A program made the translations under genes and the position numbers. The notes under the pieces are model-generated. The model was not told where the DNA came from and ran no database searches. It saw only the letters and a list, made by a program, of their open reading frames with translations. This document shows positions 20,001 through 27,669 of a stretch of 64,000 nucleotides of DNA, piece by piece; position 1 is the stretch's first letter, and the number at the start of each line of letters is the position of its first letter. The DNA comes from Prevotella sp. (lineage in GTDB: Bacteria; Bacteroidota; Bacteroidia; Bacteroidales; Bacteroidaceae). The stretch covers positions 496,001 to 560,000 of the forward strand of contig JAFZVV010000011.1 in the NCBI GenBank assembly GCA_017617615.1, in the 5' to 3' direction.

Positions 20001-21533
20001 TCCGAAATCGCATGGGAAAGCGAAGTGCTTGACCTCAGCGCATTCACCAACGATCCTTACATCATCGTGAAGTTCGAGGCCCTGGCAAATGAGACTGGTG
20101 CAATCTTCGAGTTCGACGCTGTGAAGATCTACGATGTCTACGCATACGACCTGGCGCTCAATCTCAGCTTGCCAAGAGCCGTGAATGTGGGTGAGAACAT
20201 TAGTGCTACTTGCATTGTGACCAACATCGGTGAGAATGCAGTGGCTGCTGGTGACTACACCGTGAAGCTCTATGTCGACGGCAAGGAGTTTGATTCCTTT
20301 ACCGAGACCGATGCTCTCGAGGCATACAATGGTGCTGCCGTTTATGGATTCTCCTTCCCGGCTACCGTATTCTTCGGAACTCCGACTAACGTGAAGGCTG
20401 AAGTGGTATACAGCTACGACCTCGACCTTGAGAACAATGTTGCCGAGGGTAACGTCAACGTACGCCAGTCGAGTCTTGCACGCGTCAATGACCTCACCGC
20501 CGAGACTGGTGGATGGCCTGCTGTTGAACTGAAGTGGTCGGCTCCTGTCATCGAGGAGGTTGAGAGCGAGATTATCACTGAGGACTTCGAGGACCAGGAA
20601 ATCTTCGTGCCGCTGTCAGTGGGTGGCATCACCGAGGAAATCCACACTGGTGCATTCGGTGCATGGAAGCTCTATGATGGCGACGGTGTTGGAACCTACA
20701 GCTTCCAAAATGTTCCCCAGAATTACGACAACATGTACGCTCCTATGGCATACCAGGTATGGAATCCTGGATTGATCGGCTTCGACCTCTCCAACGAGCA
20801 AGTCGTACAGGCTCAGGGCCCGAACTCCGGCGACCAGTTCCTGATGTCATTCAGCTGCACCGATTACCTGGCATGTGACAAGTGGCTCATCTCGCCACTG
20901 CTCTCAGGTGAGGCACAGACCATCAGCTTCTTCGTGAGCGAGATTACCGACCAGTATGGTCCTGAGCTCTACGAGGTATGGTACTCCACTACTGACGACG
21001 AGGTGACTTCGTTCGAGAAACTGGATGAGGCACAAGTTCCTTCTACCGACTGGACAGAGGTGACTTACGACCTGCCCGCAGGTGCCAAGTACTTCGCTAT
21101 CCGCATGGTTTCCGCCGACGTCTTCGGATTCGAGGTTGACGATATCACTTATGCTGCAGCAGCAGCCAAGAAACTGAGCCTCGCTACCGAGATTACCGGC
21201 TACAACATCTATCGTGACGGCGAGCTTATCGCTTCCGTGGGTGCCGACGTGAACAGATACATCGACATCAACGAGACCGACGGTGAGCATACCTACTACG
21301 TGACTGTGCTCTATGGTGACAAGGAGTCGGGCCTCTCCAACGGTGCTACCGTTGTGACCGCTATCACCGAGCTCACCAATGACGCATCGCTCCAGGATGC
21401 CGACATCACGGTCTATGCTACCAATGGTGCAGTAGTGGCATCGGGCAAGGGCGTGTACAACGGCCTCGCCAAGGGTGTCTACGTCATCCGCAACAATGAG
21501 ACAGGCCTGGTGAAGGGTGTTTCGAAGAAATAA
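17001..21533 (+). CDS. Large multi-domain adhesin-like protein (choice-of-anchor J / Fn3), T9SS-like tail
   Basis: The protein has 1510 residues. The ATG at 17001 opens a signal peptide (SKRITSITMGLLAMMLMLATPSFAQ). Residues about 90-335 look like a propeller-type region (repeated FASYES, FGCTTSGDIYKID blades). Fn3-like modules follow; two of them share the phrase GGYVD..VTYK. Three jelly-roll modules of the choice-of-anchor J / cleaved-adhesin kind start near residues 542 (DDFSDESSFDLY), 897 (YSETFPANSIDNYW) and 1193 (EDFEDQEIF). The last 50 residues (ITVYATNGAVV..GVYVIRN) resemble a T9SS type A signal. These modules occur in gingipain and hemagglutinin regions of Porphyromonas. It probably binds host or glycan ligands at the surface. 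Codons use more GCT and GTT than its neighbours. Confidence 0.8.
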   Translation: MSKRITSITMGLLAMMLMLATPSFAQVGAKPMKAKKMTAFEQAVKKAEFYKQHPALAKAPQARQKDKSAMALTNVSQLRVKQDVGALKAGDGTDLLGSLVYGNVDTGLYTFQATSSPSLLSYVEDPYLTINGGGALIDGKLYFASYESFWGIWIFTYHYVYDLASNTWLVEEDDDSDLSLIATAVAYDESTKLAYGMFYDEYAENLQFCSMDYTTWTKTVIGDGTLEHGFEYICFASDGKGNIFGCTTSGDIYKIDVKTSQETLFVSTGFPVDAYVQAATISNKTNNLYWTFILADDTSGIMQVDLNTGENEVVGYFSEPAEFGFLTSMSDMYADGAPGKAVNLKAYVENDAPNDVKVSFSLPTLAYDGVTELTGVLEYTIFVNDEVYLKGSGQPGAAIIRNIPGVNTGKTVIKVIVTNAVGSSPAAVTQLWAGPDSPKSPEPATLAVDETGKATVTWTAVNLEGAHGGYVDTDNVTYKVVRYPENVVVAEATTGTSLTEVIDVTNLRMVSYGIIAVNSGAESEEAKTNAVKVGSSYITPAGDDFSDESSFDLYTIVDANEDGATWIMYNGVPSAKYHSTNDADDWLITSPVKLEAGKLYILNCEVGPYSTSYVPERLEIALGQGVEPAALSKQILDPTDVYDRVKLAPTFSVEADGDYNIGFHCISDADMWYLQLYNWSVSAPIDLAAPDKPFNASIVPMQPGAYNAQIQFNAPLTAINGENLTGNLTIKVTSEDFEDIILTDVEPGSMNTIPVSYEKGGIHSVTITPSNDKGEGLSVTASRFIGKDAPKDVENIEGYDNFNGTATFTWDRLDDEGVNGGYVDPLDVTYKIYGVTADGYLGDLLAETTDCSYVLASDALDNGPMGLVQLVVQAVTAEGESNYSVGVVVGGTPDPIPYSETFPANSIDNYWWVSTPKGNGWSLSGDDSDGSGGCAGFMSQSDDCDAYICTGKISVKGAVNPKLFFDWIALPQMDMKVRVLADRQDGNEPVELKVIDCKEVSEIAWESEVLDLSAFTNDPYIIVKFEALANETGAIFEFDAVKIYDVYAYDLALNLSLPRAVNVGENISATCIVTNIGENAVAAGDYTVKLYVDGKEFDSFTETDALEAYNGAAVYGFSFPATVFFGTPTNVKAEVVYSYDLDLENNVAEGNVNVRQSSLARVNDLTAETGGWPAVELKWSAPVIEEVESEIITEDFEDQEIFVPLSVGGITEEIHTGAFGAWKLYDGDGVGTYSFQNVPQNYDNMYAPMAYQVWNPGLIGFDLSNEQVVQAQGPNSGDQFLMSFSCTDYLACDKWLISPLLSGEAQTISFFVSEITDQYGPELYEVWYSTTDDEVTSFEKLDEAQVPSTDWTEVTYDLPAGAKYFAIRMVSADVFGFEVDDITYAAAAAKKLSLATEITGYNIYRDGELIASVGADVNRYIDINETDGEHTYYVTVLYGDKESGLSNGATVVTAITELTNDASLQDADITVYATNGAVVASGKGVYNGLAKGVYVIRNNETGLVKGVSKK

Positions 21534-21561
21534 ACTTCACGGCTTGCTTCAATAAGCCTTC

Positions 21562-21596
21562 AAGCCGCATCCCGCATCGGGGTGCGGCTTTTTTTT
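21562..21596 (+). terminator. Intrinsic terminator after the adhesin-like gene
   Basis: AAGCCGCA pairs with TGCGGCTT, with inner C/G pairing, followed by a run of eight T. Confidence 0.9.
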
Positions 21597-21701
21597 GACC
21601 TTTGTGGATACCGTCTTCCATGGAGGAAAAAACACACGCTTAATAATTCATAAAATCTGAAAAAACCTGCTCGAAAACGTACACGTTTCAGGAATTATTT
21701 G

Positions 21702-21709
21702 TAACTTTG
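21702..21709 (+). promoter_or_regulatory. Promoter -7 element for the C10 protease pair
   Basis: TAACTTTG matches TAnnTTTG, 59 bases before the ATG at 21769. Confidence 0.6.
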
Positions 21710-21768
21710 TAGCCTAAAGCATTCAGATCAGCATTTTATTGCATTTAAGCTCATTTCATTATTATCTT

Positions 21769-24291
21769 ATGATGACCCTTTTGAGAAGGACACACTGGTT
21801 CTTGTCCGTTTTCCTGTTGAGCATTACGTTAATGGCCAATGCCGCACCTCGTACTAAAACACAGATGTTTTCCGCTGCCGCAGAGGCATTGCGGACGACT
21901 GATGCCATGCACGCGCCCTCGTCGGAGAGCCGTGAGTTGGTGGAATTGAAGTCGAATGCTGCCTTGACGCTCATCGGATACGACGGAGGAGCCTTTGCCG
22001 TGGTGGCTGCCGATGACATGTTTCCGGCCATCCTGGGTGTGTCGTCCACAAGATATTCCAATGGAAGGAACCCCAACTTCGAGTTCTGGCTCCGTAGTAT
22101 GTCGGCTGCTCTCACCTATAGGGCAGAGCACAATATCCCTTCCAGAATCATCGCTCCCGACCCCAACGTCTATCCCACCGACGTGCCTCCCATGTTGACC
22201 ACGGAATGGGACCAGTTAACCCCATACAACAACCTCCTGCCCTCAGGCATCTATACCGGATGCGTGGCTACCGCCATGGCGCAGGTGCTCAACTACCACA
22301 AGCTGCCGGAGCATGGCATCGGCACGGCTTCTGTCTACGCAAAGGGAACCCAGGTGATAGCCACCTTCGAGGACGACTATTACGACTGGTCCAACATGCG
22401 CGATACCTACATGCCGGGTGAGTATAGCGACGTGGAGGCCGATGCCGTGGCACTGCTCATGCGCGACTGCGGTGTGGCTGCGAAGATGCAGTATGGCGAT
22501 GCCTTCGATGGGGGCAGCGGAGCCTACTCGCAGGATGCCGCCAAGGGCTTGCGCGACCATTTCGGCTTTGACAATGCCCAGTGCAAGGAGCGCAATAATT
22601 TCAGCGAAGAAGAATGGATGGACATGGTGTTCTCCGAATTGAGCACCAGGGGGCCTCTTTATTATGGTGGCACCGACATGCAGCATTTTGCTGGTCATGC
22701 CTTCGTCTTGCACGGCTACAATGAGGAGGGGCTGGTCTATGTGAACTGGGGATGGAGTGGCGACGACGACGGATACTATGACATCTCACTGCTCAACCCT
22801 CCGGGATATCGGTTCAGTGCCCAGCAAGACATGATTATCGGAATAGAAGGCCAGGGCACGCCCTTAGTCTCCATCGACACCTTGGTGACGGTAGAAAGGG
22901 GCGGACAGCTGGCGCTGCAACTCGACTCATTGAAAGAGCGTGTGGCGAGCCTCAAGGTCGTAGGCGAGCTCAACGGCACCGACATGCGCCTCATCAGGTG
23001 GATGGCGGGATGTGACGTGACCTTCGAACGTACAAAGGGAATACTCCGACAGCTCGACCTCAGCGAAGCACGTATCGTGTCGGGTGGAGAACCCTATTTC
23101 ATCGACCACAACGGACGGCACACGACCCGCGAGCACACGATAACATCACTGCTGTTCTATGGATGCCGAAACCTGCGTGACCTGGTACTGCCCGTCGATA
23201 TCACCGCTATTGAGAAAGGTGCTTTCGCCCTCTGTACGTCGCTGAGGACGCTCGATATCCCCAATGGCGACGACAAGACCTATGTCATCAAGGACCACAC
23301 CCTCTTCCCCAAGAGCGACACTTGCTGCATACAGGAAGTGCTGCCGACATGCAGGGGAGAGTATGTCGTACCTAAGGGCATCACCACCATCGACGACTAT
23401 GCCTTCGCGGGCTGTTCGGGCGTCATGAGAATTGAGATACCGTCGACGGTGACCAGCGTGGGCGATTATGCCTTCCAGAACACTGTCGGCCTCACTTCCA
23501 TCAAAATGGCTCTTTACGACATCCCGGCGACAGGGAGCAATGCCCTCGAGGGCGTGAAGGTGAGGTCGTGTAAACTCCAGGTGCCAGCCAGTACGAAGGA
23601 ACAATACAAGCGCCATCCCGTATGGGGACTCTTCGCCGGTGGTGGTGGCGCTACGGCCTACGACAACATCGTCGAGTATGGTTCTGCCATCACCGCACGC
23701 AATGCCGGCAGGTTCTATGGTGAAGAGAATCCGAAGTTGGGCTATATGATCAGTGGCGATATCCCTAGCGGTATCCCCGAAGTCACCTGCGACGCCACCA
23801 TCGACTCGCCTGTCGGCGACTATGTCATACATGTGGAACCGGGTACGATTGAAGAGGAAATCGTGCAGTATTTCGATGGCGTGCTCCATGTGTGGGCAGC
23901 ACCCCTGAACGTTTCCGTAGAAGACTATACCCGCATGGAGGGTGAGGAGAATCCCGTTTTCGAACTGAAATACGAGGGCTTCAAGCTCGGACAGGACATG
24001 GAGGTCATCACCACGCTTCCTGTTGCTACCTGCGAGGCCGATGCGTCGTCGGCTCCTGGCACTTATGCCATCAACATCTCGGGTGGCGTGGCACCCAACT
24101 ATGAGTTCAAATACAAGTCGGGCACGCTTACCGTGACGCCCGACCCCACAGGCATCACCGAAATCACCCGTAGCGGACAAGGCAAGAAAGTGGTCTATAC
24201 GCTCGATGGGCGCAGGATGGCGGTGAAAGACCTGAAACAGCTTCCCAAGGGCATCTATGTGCTCGACGGAAAGAAAGTGACTATACAATAA
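21769..24291 (+). CDS. C10 family cysteine protease (streptopain-like) with LRR, MBG and T9SS-like tail
   Basis: The protein has 840 residues. After a signal peptide (ending LMANAA) comes a Spi-type inhibitory propeptide (about 25-130) and the C10 catalytic domain: Cys165 in TGCVATAMAQ, His310 in GHAFVLHGY, and the NWGWSG Trp motif. Residues about 455-635 are BspA-type leucine-rich repeats (DDYAFAGCS, GDYAFQN), followed by two MBG beta-sandwich modules (about 645-800) and a tail VYTLDGRRM..GIYVLDGKK typical of T9SS cargo. The family includes SpeB and the Prevotella intermedia interpain A. It likely acts on host or dietary proteins at the cell surface. A paralogue follows 2 bases after its stop. 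Confidence 0.88.
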   Translation: MMTLLRRTHWFLSVFLLSITLMANAAPRTKTQMFSAAAEALRTTDAMHAPSSESRELVELKSNAALTLIGYDGGAFAVVAADDMFPAILGVSSTRYSNGRNPNFEFWLRSMSAALTYRAEHNIPSRIIAPDPNVYPTDVPPMLTTEWDQLTPYNNLLPSGIYTGCVATAMAQVLNYHKLPEHGIGTASVYAKGTQVIATFEDDYYDWSNMRDTYMPGEYSDVEADAVALLMRDCGVAAKMQYGDAFDGGSGAYSQDAAKGLRDHFGFDNAQCKERNNFSEEEWMDMVFSELSTRGPLYYGGTDMQHFAGHAFVLHGYNEEGLVYVNWGWSGDDDGYYDISLLNPPGYRFSAQQDMIIGIEGQGTPLVSIDTLVTVERGGQLALQLDSLKERVASLKVVGELNGTDMRLIRWMAGCDVTFERTKGILRQLDLSEARIVSGGEPYFIDHNGRHTTREHTITSLLFYGCRNLRDLVLPVDITAIEKGAFALCTSLRTLDIPNGDDKTYVIKDHTLFPKSDTCCIQEVLPTCRGEYVVPKGITTIDDYAFAGCSGVMRIEIPSTVTSVGDYAFQNTVGLTSIKMALYDIPATGSNALEGVKVRSCKLQVPASTKEQYKRHPVWGLFAGGGGATAYDNIVEYGSAITARNAGRFYGEENPKLGYMISGDIPSGIPEVTCDATIDSPVGDYVIHVEPGTIEEEIVQYFDGVLHVWAAPLNVSVEDYTRMEGEENPVFELKYEGFKLGQDMEVITTLPVATCEADASSAPGTYAINISGGVAPNYEFKYKSGTLTVTPDPTGITEITRSGQGKKVVYTLDGRRMAVKDLKQLPKGIYVLDGKKVTIQ

Positions 24292-24293
24292 CA

Positions 24294-26819
24294 ATGAGAC
24301 TGAAAACTATCCTATTGACAAGTGCCATGCTCTTCGCCGTGGCCTCGCTGTATGCCGCTCCCAGGACGACGGAACAGATGAGGCAGGCGGCAGCAGCGGT
24401 ACTCTCGCGCACGGGGAAGATGGCGCACGTAAAAGGTGCGCAGACCCCGTTGCGGGAGATGAAGCGCACCGATGACTACTCGGTTTGGGGACTTGACAAC
24501 GGGGGATTCGCCATAGTGGCTGTCGATGATGCCATGCCCGAGATTCTGGGCTATTCGGAAAAGGCTTTCAATCCTTCCACCGATAACCCCAACTTCAGAT
24601 GGTGGCTCAATATGGTAGAGCAGGCTTCCCAGCAGACACGTGCGCAAGGGATGAGAGCACCGGGCTTCATCGTGCCCGACACGGCACGGTTCAAGGAAAA
24701 GGTGCCTACGTTGCTTACCTCGGAGTGGGGACAGGACCGGCCTTACTGGAACCAATGTCCGGTAACCACCGACACCTGCGTGACCGGATGTGTGGCCACT
24801 GCCATGGCCCAACTCATCTATTACCAGCGTGCACCCGAACATGGCACAGGTTCACATACGCTCTATGGGGCGGGAACGGCAGACTTCGAGCATACCTATT
24901 ACCGCTACGACAAGATGCGCGACTTGTATTACAACGAGAGCTATACCCCTGAAGAGGCGGATGCCGTGGCCGAACTGATGTCGCATTGTGGCATCGCTGT
25001 CGACATGGACTATTCTCCCGATGGGTCGGGAGCCATGTCAAGTTCTGCCGCGAATGCACTACGCAACTACTTCGGGTATGCCGAAGCGAAATTCCTGAAC
25101 CGCAACAGTTACGGTGAGCGACAGTGGATGGAAATCCTCTACGAAGAGTTATGCAACAACCGTCCCGTGTATTACTCGGGCGTGGATTACGACCCCCTGG
25201 ATGGAGGAGGACATGCCTTCGTCATCGACGGATACGATGAGGATGGTTTTGTGAGCGTGAATTGGGGATGGAACGGCACGGAGAACGGCTACTTCAACAT
25301 CGCAGTGCTCAATCCCCGTACCTACTCCTTCAGCGGACAGCAGGATATGATTATTGGCATTGGCGGCAACCCCAAGGAGTCTATCAGCCGCGAGGTGAAG
25401 GTTTCCACGCCGGGAACGCTGCATCAGTTGATTTCCGGCGATGAGACAACGATGGTTACCCAACTCAAGGTAGAAGGTCGACTCAATGGTTCTGACCTGG
25501 CTTTGCTCAGGCAGATGGCAGGAAGGAATGTGGATGGCACAGGGTCGCGAGGACGCCTTGCCGTACTCGACCTGAGTGAGGCGACCATCGTGGCGGGTGG
25601 CAGTGCCTACCTCAACCAGGAAGGCTATAGCTACTATACCGAGGATAACGAACTTGGTGACTATGCTTTCCATGGATGCAGGATGCTGCGCCACCTCATC
25701 ATCCCCAAGGGTATTGTCAAGATTGGGAAATCGGCTTTCGGCTTCTGTGAGAAGCTGGAGACACTCGAGGGGTTTGAACAGAGTGAGAGAAGCGACTTCA
25801 TCTTTGACGGAGAGGCGCTCTATTCACGCAGTGATACCACTTGCCTGCTGATGGTGATGCCTTCGGTGAAAGGCTCCTACACGGTAAAGAATGGGGTGAC
25901 GGTCATTTCCGACGGCGCATTCTCTTCTTGCCAGCAAATCAAGGAACTCTACATGTCTTCGTCGCTGCAGCGCATTGGCAACCAGGGACTTTTCTGTTCG
26001 TGGAGACTGCAGGTAATCAAACTCTTGTCGCGTGAACCCATAGAGGTGGGTGCCGACGGTCTTTACGGTATCCGCAAGAGCATGTGCAAGTTGTATGTCC
26101 CCGCAGGCAGCAAGGCCCTTTACAAACGGCATGCCGCATGGGGCGAATTCGTCAAGGAAGGTTCCGGCGGCTACGACAACATCGTGGAGTATGGCTCTGC
26201 CATCACCGCACGCAATGCCGGGAAGTTCTATGGCGACGAGATGCCACGCCTCGGTTATTACATCAGTGGCGACATGGTGACGGGTTTTCCCGAAGTGTGG
26301 TGTGATGCCGACCAGTATTCACCGGCGGGCACTTATGTCATCCATGTGGGACCGGGAACGATTACCAACGAAATCGTGGAGTATTTCGACGGTACGTTGA
26401 CCATCTGGCAGGCGCCCTTGACGGCAACTGTTGGCAACTATACAAGATATGAAGGGGAAGAGAACCCCGACTTCGACATCTCGATAACGGGATACAAGCT
26501 GGAAGAGGATGCTTCGGCGCTCACCCAATTGCCGGAGGCTACTTGTGAGGCAACACCCTCTTCGCCCGCAGGCGACTATCCCATCATCCTCTCTGGGGGT
26601 GAGGCCGACAACTATGCGTTCCGCTATACCCATGGTGTGCTTACTGTCTTGCCCGACCCAACAGGTATTACGACTATTCAAAAGAATGCATTGGAGAATG
26701 CAGGTGTTACTGATATTTTTACATTAGATGGACGTAAGGTTAAGTCATCGGACAACTGCCTGAAGGAGCTGCCTTCAGGATTATACGTCATCAAAGGAAA
26801 GAAGTTAATAGTGAAATAA
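24294..26819 (+). CDS. C10 family cysteine protease, tandem paralogue
   Basis: The protein has 841 residues and the same domain order as the gene before it: signal peptide, Spi-type propeptide, C10 domain with Cys166 in TGCVATAMAQ and His307 in GHAFVIDGY, NWGWNG, a leucine-rich repeat block, two MBG modules and a T9SS-like tail (IFTLDGRKV..GLYVIKGKK). Catalytic residues are intact in both copies, so this looks like a retained duplication that has diverged rather than a decayed copy. The 2-base gap means the two are almost surely co-transcribed. No separate inhibitor gene is seen nearby. Confidence 0.88.
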   Translation: MRLKTILLTSAMLFAVASLYAAPRTTEQMRQAAAAVLSRTGKMAHVKGAQTPLREMKRTDDYSVWGLDNGGFAIVAVDDAMPEILGYSEKAFNPSTDNPNFRWWLNMVEQASQQTRAQGMRAPGFIVPDTARFKEKVPTLLTSEWGQDRPYWNQCPVTTDTCVTGCVATAMAQLIYYQRAPEHGTGSHTLYGAGTADFEHTYYRYDKMRDLYYNESYTPEEADAVAELMSHCGIAVDMDYSPDGSGAMSSSAANALRNYFGYAEAKFLNRNSYGERQWMEILYEELCNNRPVYYSGVDYDPLDGGGHAFVIDGYDEDGFVSVNWGWNGTENGYFNIAVLNPRTYSFSGQQDMIIGIGGNPKESISREVKVSTPGTLHQLISGDETTMVTQLKVEGRLNGSDLALLRQMAGRNVDGTGSRGRLAVLDLSEATIVAGGSAYLNQEGYSYYTEDNELGDYAFHGCRMLRHLIIPKGIVKIGKSAFGFCEKLETLEGFEQSERSDFIFDGEALYSRSDTTCLLMVMPSVKGSYTVKNGVTVISDGAFSSCQQIKELYMSSSLQRIGNQGLFCSWRLQVIKLLSREPIEVGADGLYGIRKSMCKLYVPAGSKALYKRHAAWGEFVKEGSGGYDNIVEYGSAITARNAGKFYGDEMPRLGYYISGDMVTGFPEVWCDADQYSPAGTYVIHVGPGTITNEIVEYFDGTLTIWQAPLTATVGNYTRYEGEENPDFDISITGYKLEEDASALTQLPEATCEATPSSPAGDYPIILSGGEADNYAFRYTHGVLTVLPDPTGITTIQKNALENAGVTDIFTLDGRKVKSSDNCLKELPSGLYVIKGKKLIVK

Positions 26820-26848
26820 GTGACCTTTTTTAAGTTTTGAATGGATGG

Positions 26849-26885
26849 GGACAGTGGCGATTGGTTCGTCGCTGTCCTTTTTTTC
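26849..26885 (+). terminator. Intrinsic terminator after the C10 protease pair
   Basis: GGACAGTGGCGA pairs with TCGTCGCTGTCC (with wobble pairs), followed by a run of T. Confidence 0.85.
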
Positions 26886-26916
26886 ATTCTGGGTAAAAGG
26901 TCCTTAGGATGTTTGA

Positions 26917-26956
26917 TGCCATTACAGTCTATATGAACCTAAAGACTGTAATGGCA
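26917..26956. terminator. 14-bp perfect inverted repeat next to the HAD gene end
   Basis: TGCCATTACAGTCT is perfectly inverted at 26943-26956 with a 12-base loop. It ends 5 bases from the stop of the minus-strand HAD gene, so it may terminate that transcript, although no T run follows on the minus strand. The arm is longer and more perfect than the other terminators here. Confidence 0.5.
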
Positions 26957-26961
26957 CCGTG

Positions 26962-27660
26962 CTATCTGAGTAGGGTAGTCAGTTCGCTGAAGTGGGTGAT
27001 GCGCGAAAGGTGTGGGTGGTCGAACTCCTCGATGCGCTCATGCTCCCAGGTCAGTTCAAAGGGGATGTGGACGGCATAGCCGCCAAGGCGCAGCACGGGC
27101 TCGATGTCGGACTTGAAACTGTTGCCTACCATCAGCAGCTCATCAATGCCGATGCCGAAGGTGGCACAGAGTTCACGATATTGGCGTGGGGTCTTGTCCG
27201 ACACCACTTCCACACGGTCGAAATAATTCCATAGTCCCGAACGGAGGAGCTTGTTTTCCTGGTCGAGGATTTCTCCCTTGGTAAAGACCACCATCTTGTA
27301 GTGTCCCCTGCCGCGAAGTGTCTTCAGCGTGGGTTCCACTCCCTCCAGGGGCGTGGCGGGCAGCCGAAGCAGGCTGCGCCCCAGTTCCTGTATGGCGAGC
27401 AGTTCGCTTGAGGAGACGTGCCCTTCGCTCACCCTCACGGCGTTCTCTACCAGCGAGAGGGTGAAAGCCTTGCTGCCATAGCCCAGTTCTGCCATGTTCT
27501 TCGTCTCGGTCTTGAAGAGCTCGCCCGAGATAAATGCCTCGTCGCCATACCTGGAAAGCATGGCGCAGTATTTGCGTTCTACGGCAACGAAATGCGACTG
27601 GCAGTCCCATAGGGTGTCGTCGGCATCGAAGGCCAGGACCTTGATGTAGCTGGTGTCCAT
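26962..27660 (-). CDS. HAD superfamily phosphatase
   Basis: The protein has 232 residues. HAD motif I is FDADDTLWD near the start, motif II is VFTKG, the motif III Lys is probably in SDKTPRQ, and motif IV is VGNSFKSDIEP. The helical cap lies between motifs I and II, as in YjjG/phosphoglycolate-type enzymes. Substrate is unknown. The gene starts 9 bases after the glnN stop, so it is probably transcribed with glutamine synthetase. Confidence 0.85.
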   Translation of the reverse strand: MDTSYIKVLAFDADDTLWDCQSHFVAVERKYCAMLSRYGDEAFISGELFKTETKNMAELGYGSKAFTLSLVENAVRVSEGHVSSSELLAIQELGRSLLRLPATPLEGVEPTLKTLRGRGHYKMVVFTKGEILDQENKLLRSGLWNYFDRVEVVSDKTPRQYRELCATFGIGIDELLMVGNSFKSDIEPVLRLGGYAVHIPFELTWEHERIEEFDHPHLSRITHFSELTTLLR

Positions 27661-27669
27661 GGGGTGTGG

